Shown: positions 29,369-38,518 of the stretch, piece by piece | How the letters are laid out: every line of letters begins with the position of its first letter | Numbering within the stretch: position 1 is the stretch's first letter | NCBI RefSeq assembly: GCF_902859875.1 | Contig: NZ_CADIKF010000010.1 | Span: 80,435-144,434 of the forward strand | Direction: 5' to 3' | Origin: Paraburkholderia solisilvae | GTDB lineage: Bacteria; Pseudomonadota; Gammaproteobacteria; Burkholderiales; Burkholderiaceae | Length of the DNA: 64,000 bases | Program-made: the position numbers and the translations under genes | The notes under the pieces: model-generated | Told to the model about the DNA's origin: nothing | The model's input: the letters and a program-made list of their open reading frames with translations, nothing else | Databases searched by the model: none

Positions 29369-30496
29369 ATGCTCGCGTTTGAAAAAGCAGTCCGGTCAAT
29401 CCGCTTGCGGTGGCTGATCTGTGCGGCAGGCGTGTGGTTGCTGTTGTCCATGCCGCAGCATGTGTGGGCGCAGACGGTTAATCAGGCCAGTTGCACGGGA
29501 GCCGCGCAAACGGTGGTCATTCCGATGCCGGCGTCACTGAACATGCCGAACAATGCGCCTGTCGGCACGCTCCTGACCAATGTCGTGACAACGCCGGCAA
29601 CCAGCTATTTTCAATGCAGCGCGCCGGTCGGCTCCGGTGCGGGCGCCGGTGTGGGTGTCATGGCGGTGGGGTTGACCAAGGCTTTATCAGCAGGCATTCC
29701 GTTGATCGTCAACGTGAACGGTACTCTGCTCTCGGTCTTTGCGACGAACGTGGCGGGCGTGGGTATCGCGGTGGGCGTGAGGATAGTGCTTCCCTGCGCA
29801 GTGACCACGTTTCAGGATCTTGGCCAAACTCTCAACGCACCATTTCCGAGCCCGTGGTTCGGACAATTCTGTTTGATGAGTTCGGCGACGATGGCCACCG
29901 GAGTCCAGGTCGAAGCCGCGCTCGTCAAGACCGGCACGGCTTCAGCGGGAACGGTGAGCGCCGGCATCATTCTGCAGGCGGCGTCGTTTATCGGCACCAG
30001 CACAGCGGGGCAAGTCGCGATGCAAACCGGCTCCAACGCACCGGGGTTGATTTCATTCAGTCTGTCTCCCGTGAAAGCGCCGGTGCGCTCATGTACGACG
30101 CCGGACGTCACCGTGACGATGGGACAGTACAGAACGGCACAGTTCAAAGGCGTCGGATCGGTAACGCCGGGTGTCGCATTCAATCTGGCGCTCACCAACT
30201 GTTCTGCCGGAATAAGCCAGATTCAATATCAGTTATCGGCGCCCGCCGGCGCACGCATTGCGGCGCAAGGCGTGATCAACCTGTCGAGCGATTCGTCGGC
30301 GCGCGGCATCGGACTGCAAATCGTGGATGGCGGCGGCGTACCGCTCAAGCTCGACAACGTCTATAGCGTGAGCGGCGTCAACGGCACAGCGAGCTCGTAT
30401 CTGGTGCCCTTCAAGGCGGCGTACTACCAGACGGACGCGTCCGTTACCGCCGGAACCGCGAACGCCAACCTGACCTTCACGATTACCTATCCGTAA
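29369..30496 (+). CDS. Two-domain fimbrial tip adhesin (first copy)
   Basis: ATG 29369 follows a run of G residues and gagcgca, a good ribosome site. The 375-residue protein has a signal peptide ending in VWAQ, an N-terminal Gly/Ala/Val-rich domain of about 200 residues with paired cysteines, and a C-terminal pilin domain (RSCTTPDVTVTMGQY through NLTFTITYP) that ends in the aromatic/hydrophobic donor-strand pattern. This two-domain layout is that of FimH-type adhesins, in which the N-terminal part binds a receptor. It is paralogous to the next gene. The receptor is unknown. Confidence 0.82.
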   Translation: MLAFEKAVRSIRLRWLICAAGVWLLLSMPQHVWAQTVNQASCTGAAQTVVIPMPASLNMPNNAPVGTLLTNVVTTPATSYFQCSAPVGSGAGAGVGVMAVGLTKALSAGIPLIVNVNGTLLSVFATNVAGVGIAVGVRIVLPCAVTTFQDLGQTLNAPFPSPWFGQFCLMSSATMATGVQVEAALVKTGTASAGTVSAGIILQAASFIGTSTAGQVAMQTGSNAPGLISFSLSPVKAPVRSCTTPDVTVTMGQYRTAQFKGVGSVTPGVAFNLALTNCSAGISQIQYQLSAPAGARIAAQGVINLSSDSSARGIGLQIVDGGGVPLKLDNVYSVSGVNGTASSYLVPFKAAYYQTDASVTAGTANANLTFTITYP

Positions 30497-30648
30497 CGAG
30501 GTCCCTTCAAAGCATGCGGTTGTGAACATTTCTGAGAAACGCGGTTTCGGGGTTTACCGGGCGCGACCGCATCGGGCACTATGCTCGCATTGATCCAACA
30601 TTAAGTTGGAATCCGAAATAAATAAACTATCTGAATCAAACCGGACCA

Positions 30649-31773
30649 ATGACGCCCGCTGGAAAACTGATCGCAGCGCTCGTTGCAGTTTCGCAGACGG
30701 GCACATACCACGCGATTGCGCTCATCGCAGGCGTCGCAATACTGGCTATGTCGGGCCACGCATCGGCAGCCGATTGTTCCGGGGCGGCGCAGAACATCGT
30801 GATTAACGCGCCGGCGGTCATCAACGTCCCAGCGAATGCGCCGGTGGGCACGTTGCTGACCTCGCTTATTACCGTGCCGGCGACGAACTTCTATACCTGT
30901 ACGCCGGTGTCGGGGCAGTCCAACGTGACGGGCGTGGCATTCGAGGCAGCGGGACTGACGAAGGCTGGCTTTACTGTGTCGCCGGGCGGCACGCTCCCGG
31001 TGCTGACGGTTTTCAATACCAGCGTGCCGGGTATCGGCATTGCCATTGCGGTGAGACCGTCGAACGGCAATTGCGGCGCCGGCCCCTATGTGGACCTTGG
31101 CGGCACGACCGCGACCGCCGCGATCCCGAGCCCCTGGGTCGGCTCGACCTGCGGAAGCACAGGCACGGCGACCAACGGCGGGCAAGCGCAAGTCGTACTG
31201 GTAAAAACGATGGCGGGCGCAGTGGCGGTGGGGACCATCAGCGGCGTGCTTTTTCAGGCAGCGTCGGTGATCCAGCAATCCGGCAAGGATGTCGTGCAGA
31301 CGGGCGCAGGGGCGCCGGGTTTGATCACGTTCAGTATCAGCCCCGTGTCGGACGTGCCGCCGTCATGCACCACACCCAACGTGGTCGTGCCGATGACGAC
31401 CTACTCGGTGAGCGCATTCAAGGGAGTCGGTTCGACCACGCCTCCCGTCAGCTTCAACCTCGCGATCAACAATTGCTCGGCGGGCTTGACGAGCATCGTT
31501 TACCAGTTCTCCGCACCGGGCGGCATCGCAAACGCGGCAGCCGGCGTCATTGCGCTCACCACCGATTCGACGGCTAAACAGATCGGCCTGCAGGTCACCG
31601 ATGGGAATGGCGTGCCGCTCAAGTACGACGGCACCACGTATTCGGTGACAGGTGTCACGAGCTCGCCCGGATCTTACGTGGTGCCGTTGAAAGCGGCGTA
31701 TTTCCAGATCGGTTCGCCGATCGTGGCCGGCAACGCAAACGCCAATCTCGTGTTCTCGATGACTTATCAATAA
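30649..31773 (+). CDS. Two-domain fimbrial tip adhesin (second copy)
   Basis: The 374-residue protein matches the preceding gene in layout and many blocks: CSGAAQNIVI near the start, NAPVGTLLTS, IPSPWVGSTC, GAPGLITFSISPV, CTTPNVVVPM, KGVGSTTPPVSFNLAINNCSAG, and a C-terminal LVFSMTYQ. A signal peptide ends in ASA|ADC. Tandem duplication followed by divergence in the N-terminal domain is likely, giving two binding specificities on one fimbria. The 152-base gap before it is longer than elsewhere in the operon and holds a small inverted repeat (tccaac/gttgga). Confidence 0.82.
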   Translation: MTPAGKLIAALVAVSQTGTYHAIALIAGVAILAMSGHASAADCSGAAQNIVINAPAVINVPANAPVGTLLTSLITVPATNFYTCTPVSGQSNVTGVAFEAAGLTKAGFTVSPGGTLPVLTVFNTSVPGIGIAIAVRPSNGNCGAGPYVDLGGTTATAAIPSPWVGSTCGSTGTATNGGQAQVVLVKTMAGAVAVGTISGVLFQAASVIQQSGKDVVQTGAGAPGLITFSISPVSDVPPSCTTPNVVVPMTTYSVSAFKGVGSTTPPVSFNLAINNCSAGLTSIVYQFSAPGGIANAAAGVIALTTDSTAKQIGLQVTDGNGVPLKYDGTTYSVTGVTSSPGSYVVPLKAAYFQIGSPIVAGNANANLVFSMTYQ

Positions 31774-31899
31774 CAGCAGTCGCAGTCGCTTGTTTTATTG
31801 GAACCGTGCGCTTCGCACAGCGCAGGTTCGCAAGAATTAGCCCCGCAAAACGGGACTATGTACGCAGTGCCCTTAACTCAATCAACAAGGAGTCTAAAA

Positions 31900-32217
31900 A
31901 TGCAACAACTCACCGCACAAGAAATCGACATGGTGTCGGGCGGCGCGAACATCCTGTCGTCGCTCGCCGGCGCGGTTGAAGGCGCAGCACTCGGCGCAGT
32001 GGCCGGCATGTGGGACGGCACGCAGATCGCCGGCCAGTCGGCCGGTCTGCTGGCTCCGGTCGGCGCGCTGGTCGGCCTGTTCGCAGGTCTCGGCATCGGC
32101 ACGACGTACGGTGCGGCCTATGGCGCAGTGACCGGCCCGGCGAACATCCAGTCGCTGGCGAATACGTTTGCGCAGACCGCGCTCACGCAACCGATCATCG
32201 CCGGGCATCTGCTCTGA
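31900..32217 (+). CDS. Double-glycine-leader microcin/bacteriocin-like precursor
   Basis: The 105-residue protein starts at ATG 31900, with AAGGAG placed well upstream. Residues 1-15 (MQQLTAQEIDMVSGG) are a classic double-glycine leader: conserved L, E, I and V positions and a GG at -2/-1. The mature part of 90 residues is rich in Gly and Ala, hydrophobic, without Cys, and has GxxxG-like spacing (ALVGLFAGLGIG), as in colicin-V-type and class IIb peptides. The three following genes encode the cognate C39 peptidase-ABC exporter, fusion protein and outer-membrane channel. Bactericidal activity is inferred; no immunity protein is seen nearby. Confidence 0.85.
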   Translation: MQQLTAQEIDMVSGGANILSSLAGAVEGAALGAVAGMWDGTQIAGQSAGLLAPVGALVGLFAGLGIGTTYGAAYGAVTGPANIQSLANTFAQTALTQPIIAGHLL

Positions 32218-32241
32218 TCCTTTGATCGTCCTCTAGCAGCC

Positions 32242-32268
32242 GCGGCCGGCGCCCGCTTCGCCGGCCGC
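32242..32268 (+). terminator. First hairpin after the GG-peptide gene
   Basis: A perfect 10-base GC stem (32242-32251 with 32259-32268) closes a 7-base loop, starting 24 bases past the stop codon. There is no T tract, so it may act as a partial terminator or an RNA-stabilising stem rather than a full stop. Confidence 0.6.
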
Positions 32269-32270
32269 TC

Positions 32271-32297
32271 GAGCGACGTCCCGCACGGACGTCGCTC
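32271..32297 (+). terminator. Second hairpin after the GG-peptide gene
   Basis: A perfect 11-base stem (32271-32281 with 32287-32297) closes a 5-base loop two bases after the first hairpin and ends 17 bases before the fusion-protein start. The pair could limit read-through so that the peptide mRNA exceeds exporter mRNA. Confidence 0.6.
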
Positions 32298-32314
32298 GCC
32301 CGTCTACTACGAAA

Positions 32315-33574
32315 ATGAATCTGTTCCGTCATGAGGTGCTCGACGCCAAGGCCACGAAGTGGATGGGCAATATCGTGCTCGTCCGTCCTGTTTCGTTCCG
32401 GCTGTACACGGCGATCGCGGCTGTCGCGGCATGCGCGGTCATTGCGTTTCTGTACTTCGGCACCTATACGCGGCGCACCACGGTCAACGGTCAACTGCTG
32501 CCCGACGCGGGGCTGATCAAGATCTACGCGCCGCAGCCCGGTATCGTTGTCGAAAAGCATGTGAAGGAAGGCGAACTCGTCACCAGGGGGCAGTTGATCT
32601 ACGTGCTGTCGAGCGACCGGCAAAGCGCGCCCGGGCTTTCGGCGCAGTCCGAGATCAGTGCGCAGGTGCGCTCGCGCGTCGTCGCGCTGGAAGAAGAACG
32701 GCAAAAAACGGAAGCCTTGCAACAAGGCGAGCGCAATACCGCCTATACGAAGGTCACGAGCCTCACCGGGCAGTTGCGTGAACTCGATGCGCAGATCGCC
32801 AGCCAGACGGAGCGCACCGATCTCGCGCGAGATGCGCTGACGCGTTACGAGGCGCTCGCGTCTCAGGACTACATTTCGAAAGATCAGGTGCAACAGAAGC
32901 GAGCCGACCTGATCGATCAGCAGATGAAGCAGCAAAACCTCGAGCGCGACCGCGCCGGCACGCTTCAGGCGCTAACCGAAAGCAAAAACGATTCGAGTGG
33001 TCTGGCGCTCAAGCAGATGAACCAACTGTCGGAACTGGAACGCACGCTATCGAGCACGCGCGAAGAGCTGGCGGAAAGCGAAGTGAAACGCCAGATACTC
33101 ATTACCGCGCCGCAAGCCGGCATCGCGACCGGGGTGCTTGCCGAAGTGGGGCAAGCGGTGAACAGCTCACGTCCATTACTGAGCATTGTTCCGGCCGGCG
33201 CGCGCCTTGACGCGCAGCTCTACGCGTCGAGTGGCGCGATAGGGTTTATTCGCGCGGGCAACCCGGTGCTTTTGCGTTACCAGGCTTATCCGTATCAGAA
33301 ATTCGGCGAGTACGGCGGCCGCGTCGCGGCGGTCGCGCATACCGCGCTGCCGTCTTCCGACCTTCTTGCGCCCAGTGCGCCGGCATCCGGGCCGGACAGC
33401 GCTTACTACCTGATCACGGTCCGGCTCGACCGGCAAGCGGTGCATGCGTATGGTTCCGACGTGCCGCTTCAATCGGGCATGACGCTCGAGGCCGACATCT
33501 TTCAGGAGCGGCGCCGCCTGTACGAATGGGCCCTGGCGCCGCTATACAGTCTGACCGGCAAACTAGGAATTTGA
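32315..33574 (+). CDS. HlyD/CvaA-type membrane fusion protein
   Basis: The 419-residue protein has one membrane segment (about residues 33-50), a lipoyl-like half (INGQ-type strand TVNGQLLPDAGLIKIYAPQPG, VKEGELVTRGQ), a long coiled-coil hairpin (residues about 115-255, rich in Q, E and R) and a C-terminal beta-barrel (TAPQAGIATG, LQSGMTLEADI). This is the periplasmic adaptor of a type I secretion system, closest in layout to CvaA of colicin V export. It is followed six bases later by the ABC transporter gene. Confidence 0.92.
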   Translation: MNLFRHEVLDAKATKWMGNIVLVRPVSFRLYTAIAAVAACAVIAFLYFGTYTRRTTVNGQLLPDAGLIKIYAPQPGIVVEKHVKEGELVTRGQLIYVLSSDRQSAPGLSAQSEISAQVRSRVVALEEERQKTEALQQGERNTAYTKVTSLTGQLRELDAQIASQTERTDLARDALTRYEALASQDYISKDQVQQKRADLIDQQMKQQNLERDRAGTLQALTESKNDSSGLALKQMNQLSELERTLSSTREELAESEVKRQILITAPQAGIATGVLAEVGQAVNSSRPLLSIVPAGARLDAQLYASSGAIGFIRAGNPVLLRYQAYPYQKFGEYGGRVAAVAHTALPSSDLLAPSAPASGPDSAYYLITVRLDRQAVHAYGSDVPLQSGMTLEADIFQERRRLYEWALAPLYSLTGKLGI

Positions 33575-33579
33575 AATCC

Positions 33580-35760
33580 ATGTCGATTCTCGAACGTCTC
33601 GCGTTTCATGCGGAGCGAACGGCGCCGCTCGTGCTGCAAACCGAGAGTGCGGAATGCGGGCTCGCGTGCGTGGCGATGATCGCGGGTTTTCATGGCAACC
33701 ATACGAGCCTGCGAGCATTGCGGGCGCGTTTTTCGGTTTCGCAGAAGGGCGTCAATCTGATGCAGCTGATCAAGATCGCTGCACAGCTGAACCTGTCGAC
33801 GCGCGCGCTGAAGCTGGACGTCGAGCAGATTGCGCAATTGCGCTTACCGTGCATTCTGCATTGGGATCTGCAGCATTTCGTAGTGTTGACCGAGGTCAGG
33901 TCCAACGGCGTGACGATTCACGACCCTGCACATGGCACGCGCCGTCTGTCGCTTGCCGAGCTGTCCGCCGCGTTTACGGGCGTCGCGCTCGAACTGTGGC
34001 CCGCCAGCGGCTTCGAACGGCGCGCGGCGCGCGTCGATTTCACGGTGCGGGAACTGGTCGGCCGCATTACCGGCATTGGCAAGTCGCTGGGGCAGATCAT
34101 CGTGCTGGCGTTTGCGCTGGAGGTGTTCGCGCTTGTCAGCCCGTTCTTTCTTCAGTGGGTGATCGACGACGTCATCGTCAGTGCGGACCGCGATCTGCTG
34201 ACGACGCTTGCCATCGGGTTCGGTCTGCTGTTTCTGTTGCAGCAGGCGATCAGCGCGATGCGCGCATGGGTGGTGATGTACATGGGAACGACGTTGAACG
34301 TTCAATGGCGCGCCAACGTGTTCACCCACTTGCTGAGGCTGCCAGCGGCCTACTTCGAAAAGCGCCATCTCGGCGATATCGTGTCGCGCTTCGGCAGCGT
34401 CGACACGATTCAGCAGACGCTCACCAGTTCGTTTCTGACGGCGATACTCGACGGCGTGATGTCGCTTGTCACGCTGGTGATGATGTTCCTGTTCAGCCGG
34501 GTGCTCGGCTGGATCGCACTGGCAACCATGCTGCTCTATGCGGTAGCGCGCTGGGCGTGGTACCAGCCGTTGAAGGCGGCCAACGAGGAGCAGATCATCC
34601 ACGCGACCAAGCAGCAAAGCCATTTCCTCGAGACTGTGCGGGGCATCAAGACCATCAAGCTGTTCATGCGGCAGGACGAACGCCGCGCCGCGTGGCTTAC
34701 GCTGTTTATCGACCAGATCAACGCGAGCCTGCGTTCGCAAAAGCTGCAATTGATCTATCAGCAGGTCAACGGACTGCTGTTCGGCCTCGAAAACCTGATC
34801 GTGATCTGGATGGGCGCATCGATGGTGATCGACGGGCAGTTTACGGTCGGCGTGCTGATGGCCTTCAACTCGTATCGCCGTCAGTTCGACGGACGCGTGG
34901 CGAGCCTGATCGACAAGTACTTCGAACTGAGGATGCTGCAATTGCACGGCGAGCGTCTGGCCGACATCGTGTTGACGGAACCGGAACCGCATGCTTCGCT
35001 TGCCGATCCGGCTGCTGCGCGACCGATGGGGACGTGCATCGAAGCGGTCGACGTTTCGTACCGGTATGCGCAAGGCGAGCCCTGGGTGCTCGAGGGCGTG
35101 ACGCTGAAGATCGAAGAGGGCGAATCGGTCGCGATTATCGGGCCTTCGGGAACCGGCAAGTCGACGCTGATCAATGTTCTGCTCGGCGTGCTGCCTCCCA
35201 CCGCGGGGCGCATCGAACTGGGCGGCGTGGACACCGCGAAGTTAGGGCCGCTTGCATTGCGTGACATGGCGGGCACGGTGATGCAGGACGACGTGCTGTT
35301 CGCGGGTTCGATCGCCGAGAACATCAGCTTCTTCGATTCGCAAGCGGATGAAGCCTGGATTGTCGAGTGCGCGCGGCGCGCGGCCATTCATGACGAGATC
35401 GTCGCGATGCCGATGGGGTATCAGTCGCTCGTGGGAGACATGGGCACGATCCTGTCGGGCGGTCAGAAACAGCGTGTGCTGCTGGCCCGCGCACTGTACC
35501 GGCGCCCGCGCATTCTGTTTCTCGACGAAGCCACCAGCCATCTCGACATCGAGCGGGAGCGGCAGGTCAATGCCGCGATTCGCGACCTGAAGATAACCCG
35601 CATCCTGATTGCCCACCGTCCGGAGACGATCGCGTCCGCGGATCGCGTGATCGCGCTCGCCGCGGGCAAGGTCGCGATGGATGTGCGCGCCCCGCTGGTC
35701 CAGGCGAGCATGGCCGCGAGCGGTCAAGTCGCGTACGGGAACGGTCAGGCATGCGCGTGA
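33580..35760 (+). CDS. C39-peptidase ABC transporter (CvaB-like)
   Basis: The 726-residue protein combines an N-terminal C39 peptidase with a membrane domain and an ATPase. The peptidase triad is visible: Cys26 in QTESAECGLAC, His99 in HWDLQHFVVL and Asp115 in IHDPAHG. About six membrane segments follow, then the ATPase with Walker A GPSGTGKST, signature LSGGQKQR and Walker B ILFLDEATSHLD. Such proteins cut double-glycine leaders and export the mature peptide, which fits the precursor upstream. Start ATG 33580 has AGGA upstream; the stop overlaps the TolC-like gene by ten bases. Confidence 0.95.
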   Translation: MSILERLAFHAERTAPLVLQTESAECGLACVAMIAGFHGNHTSLRALRARFSVSQKGVNLMQLIKIAAQLNLSTRALKLDVEQIAQLRLPCILHWDLQHFVVLTEVRSNGVTIHDPAHGTRRLSLAELSAAFTGVALELWPASGFERRAARVDFTVRELVGRITGIGKSLGQIIVLAFALEVFALVSPFFLQWVIDDVIVSADRDLLTTLAIGFGLLFLLQQAISAMRAWVVMYMGTTLNVQWRANVFTHLLRLPAAYFEKRHLGDIVSRFGSVDTIQQTLTSSFLTAILDGVMSLVTLVMMFLFSRVLGWIALATMLLYAVARWAWYQPLKAANEEQIIHATKQQSHFLETVRGIKTIKLFMRQDERRAAWLTLFIDQINASLRSQKLQLIYQQVNGLLFGLENLIVIWMGASMVIDGQFTVGVLMAFNSYRRQFDGRVASLIDKYFELRMLQLHGERLADIVLTEPEPHASLADPAAARPMGTCIEAVDVSYRYAQGEPWVLEGVTLKIEEGESVAIIGPSGTGKSTLINVLLGVLPPTAGRIELGGVDTAKLGPLALRDMAGTVMQDDVLFAGSIAENISFFDSQADEAWIVECARRAAIHDEIVAMPMGYQSLVGDMGTILSGGQKQRVLLARALYRRPRILFLDEATSHLDIERERQVNAAIRDLKITRILIAHRPETIASADRVIALAAGKVAMDVRAPLVQASMAASGQVAYGNGQACA

Positions 35761-37166
35761 TCCGCCTCGTTGCCGTCGCGGTCCTGCTCGGTGTTGCATG
35801 CTGTTCGGCGAGCCGGGCGCAAATGCTGGACGTGTTCGGCACGCGCCATTCGAGCATCGACATGTCGCCGTTCGACGGCGCCGTCACGATATGCCCGGCG
35901 CACCCGCCTGCCGAAGCGCTGACCCTCGACGATGCGATCACGCGCGTGTTGTGCAATGCGCCTGCGGCGCGCAACGCGTTCGCGATGGCGCGCGCACGCG
36001 CCGCCGAGGTGGGCATTGCGAAGGCTGCGTACTTGCCGACCATCAACGCGACGGGCGGTGTCGAGCGCACGCAGACGTCGACGACGTATCACTATGCGGG
36101 CATACCGGGCTTTACATCGACCCAGCAGGGCAATGCCCGCTATGGCAGCCTCGACCTGAACTGGGTGCTCTTCGATTTCGGGCAGCGCAGTGCGGCGCTC
36201 GACAATGCCGACCAGCTTCTGAACGCCGCCTACGCAACCTACGACGCGACGCTGCAGGCGGCATTCGTCGATGCCGCGCAAGCGTACTACGACGTGACGA
36301 CTGCATCGGCGAGTGTCATTGCGGCGCGCGTTTCGGAGGAGAGCGCGTGCAAGATACTCGAGGCGGCCGCGGCGAGGCATGCCGCCGGCGCCGGCACGCT
36401 CGCCGACGAATTGCAGGCGCGCACCGCCTGTACGAAAGCGACGCTCTCGCGCGTCACCGATGAGGGCAAACTGAAGACCGTCGAAGGGTCTCTGGCGATT
36501 CTGATGGGCCTCGCCGCGGATACGCCGGTCATGCTTGCGCCCGATGTGCCGCCGGTCGAACCGGAATTTCTCGAGGCAGTGAGCGGGCTGATCGAACAGG
36601 CGAAACTGGACCACCCGAAGGTTCGGGCCGCCCGCGCGAAGCTGGAGGCGGCCCGCGCCGGAGTCGACTCGGCGTGGGCGCAAGGACTGCCCACAATTTC
36701 CCTGACGGGAAATCTTTCGATCAACAATCCGGCCGATCAGCCCGCGGTCAATACGTCGATGCGGGAACGGGTCATCGGTGTGCAGATCAGCATTCCGCTT
36801 TTCGAAGGGTTCGCGCGCGGCTATCGGGTGGCCGATGCACGCGCACAGGTGGACGCCGCGCGGGCCGATCTTGCGGCAAGCGAGCAGGATGTGTCGCGCG
36901 ACGTGTGGGCGAGCTATCAGGCGTTGGCGACGGCGACTGAGAACGTCGACGAGTCAAGGAGCCTCGTCGCGATCTCGCAGGAGTCGCTTAAGGTGTCGCG
37001 CGGCCGCTATCAGGCAGGCGCCGGAACCATTATCGAACTCCTCGACGCGCAGGCAGCGGCGGCAGATGCGCAGCAGCAGGAAATTACATCGTTGTCCGCA
37101 TGGCGGTCGGCTCGTCTGAAGCTGACGGCGAGTCTCGGACAACTGGGGCTGTGGTCGATAAAATGA
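35751..37166 (+). CDS. TolC-family outer-membrane channel
   Basis: The 471-residue protein has a signal peptide ending near SRA|QM and two outer-membrane efflux repeats (LDDAITRVLCNAPAARNAF..., and the second beginning LIEQAKLDHPKVRAARAKLEAA). The helical, Ala/Gln-rich pattern and motifs such as LNWVLFDFGQRSAALD and ISIPLFEGFARGYRVADARAQ are typical of TolC-like proteins. It completes the type I secretion system and overlaps the ABC gene by ten bases, so all three exporter genes are one transcription unit. Confidence 0.92.
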   Translation: MRVIRLVAVAVLLGVACCSASRAQMLDVFGTRHSSIDMSPFDGAVTICPAHPPAEALTLDDAITRVLCNAPAARNAFAMARARAAEVGIAKAAYLPTINATGGVERTQTSTTYHYAGIPGFTSTQQGNARYGSLDLNWVLFDFGQRSAALDNADQLLNAAYATYDATLQAAFVDAAQAYYDVTTASASVIAARVSEESACKILEAAAARHAAGAGTLADELQARTACTKATLSRVTDEGKLKTVEGSLAILMGLAADTPVMLAPDVPPVEPEFLEAVSGLIEQAKLDHPKVRAARAKLEAARAGVDSAWAQGLPTISLTGNLSINNPADQPAVNTSMRERVIGVQISIPLFEGFARGYRVADARAQVDAARADLAASEQDVSRDVWASYQALATATENVDESRSLVAISQESLKVSRGRYQAGAGTIIELLDAQAAAADAQQQEITSLSAWRSARLKLTASLGQLGLWSIK

Positions 37167-37258
37167 ATTGAAGCTTGCAATGGGGGAGAGCGACGCTTCG
37201 TCGGATGGGACAGCCGCACGGCGCGGGCTTGACTACGCTATGCTTCGGCGAGTCGTGC

Positions 37259-37286
37259 GGAGCCGCCCCGGCAGCGAGGCGGCTCC
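37259..37286. terminator. Hairpin between convergent TolC-like and porin genes
   Basis: A perfect 9-base stem (37259-37267 with 37278-37286) with a 10-base loop lies between two converging genes. It has no T tract; termination is inferred from position. Confidence 0.4.
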
Positions 37287-37315
37287 ATGCCGTCCATCAG
37301 GTTCTGTCCACCCGC

Positions 37316-38515
37316 TTAGAACCGGTGCTTCATGCCGATGGCAACCGCCACCTGCTCGTCGCCTGCCGCCGGATCGAGCGTGAAGATGCTCGCGTCGAAT
37401 GCGCCGTTGCCGTTGCCGCCGCTGACTTTCTGATAGACCCCCTCGATATAGATGTCGGTGCGCGGCGAAAGGAAATAGTCGGCCTGGGCCATGATCTGAT
37501 TCCAGTGCGGCGAGGCGGACGTGAATCCCTTCGACGCTCCGCTGAACTGCCCGGTCGTATACGTATACGACGCGCCAAGGCTGAAGTCCGGCCTCACGAA
37601 ATATCGACCGTTCAATTCGAAGTTGTCGAACTTCATCGACTCGCCGGCCAGCGCGCCGGTGCTCGTGCTGCCGTCCTGGAAGACGCCTGTGATGTTATAC
37701 GTGACGGAGTGGGTCCACACCGCGCCGATGGTCGACGCCCCGAACGAATATTGTGCGCCGGCGCCGAAGATCTGCTGGCTGCCGCCGGTCGTCAACTCGT
37801 CGCCGTCGCCGGTGCTCACGGCGCCCGTCGCATTCGCGAGATCCGGTTGCGCCGTGCGGTTGATCTGCAGGTAAGCGGCGCCGAGTTTGAACGGACCGTA
37901 CGCGTAGCTTGCGCCCAGGCTGTACGCGCCATTGTTGGAGAAGTTGCCCGCTTCGCCCGAGAACGCGTACATCGCACCGACCTTGATGCCGTCGTACGAC
38001 ACGCTGCTGAACTTGATCGAATTGTTCAGGCGCATATCGTTGTTCAGGTTGTCGTTGTCGAACACGTGCGACGCGAGGTTGCCGCCGAAGCCGGAACCCG
38101 TCGCGCTCATCGGTGCGACGAAGTCGACCATGAAATCGTATTGACGGCCGAGCGTTACCGTACCGTACTGATTCGAGTGAAGACCGACCCAGGCCTGGCG
38201 TCCAAACAGGTCGCCGCCATTCTTCAGCGTGCCGTTGTCCACGTTAAAACCATTCTCGAGCCAGAACACCGCGCTAAGCCCGCCGCCGAGATCCTCGGTA
38301 CCGCGCAGACCCCAGCGCGACGTAAAGATGTTCCCGCTTTGCATCGACCACGAACTCGCACCGGGTGAAGTCGCGCTCCCAGGCGTGACGCGCGCGTTGT
38401 TCTGATACACGATACCCGTATCGATAAGTCCAAAAAGCGTCACGCTGCTCTGCGCATGCGCGGCCCCGGCAGCAACCATCGCGCACGCCGCCGCGATGTA
38501 TCTGATCTTCACCAT
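37316..38515 (-). CDS. Gram-negative general porin (trimeric, OmpC-like betaproteobacterial type)
   Basis: The 399-residue protein starts MVKIRYIAAACAMVAAG with a signal peptide ending AHA|QSSVTLFGLIDTG, the standard opening of betaproteobacterial porins. SRWGLRGTEDLGGGLSA and GRQAWVGLHSNQYGTV are further family marks, and it ends in MKHRF with the terminal Phe needed for barrel assembly. A second ATG sits directly before the first (38518); GAGG lies just upstream. It forms diffusion pores in the outer membrane. The substrate preference is unknown. Confidence 0.93.
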   Translation of the reverse strand: MVKIRYIAAACAMVAAGAAHAQSSVTLFGLIDTGIVYQNNARVTPGSATSPGASSWSMQSGNIFTSRWGLRGTEDLGGGLSAVFWLENGFNVDNGTLKNGGDLFGRQAWVGLHSNQYGTVTLGRQYDFMVDFVAPMSATGSGFGGNLASHVFDNDNLNNDMRLNNSIKFSSVSYDGIKVGAMYAFSGEAGNFSNNGAYSLGASYAYGPFKLGAAYLQINRTAQPDLANATGAVSTGDGDELTTGGSQQIFGAGAQYSFGASTIGAVWTHSVTYNITGVFQDGSTSTGALAGESMKFDNFELNGRYFVRPDFSLGASYTYTTGQFSGASKGFTSASPHWNQIMAQADYFLSPRTDIYIEGVYQKVSGGNGNGAFDASIFTLDPAAGDEQVAVAIGMKHRF

Positions 38516-38518
38516 CAT

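Noticed and set aside
37167..37315. Immunity gene for the GG-peptide after the exporter
   Set aside because: The gap is short, holds only a hairpin and is followed by a convergent porin; no small gene is present.
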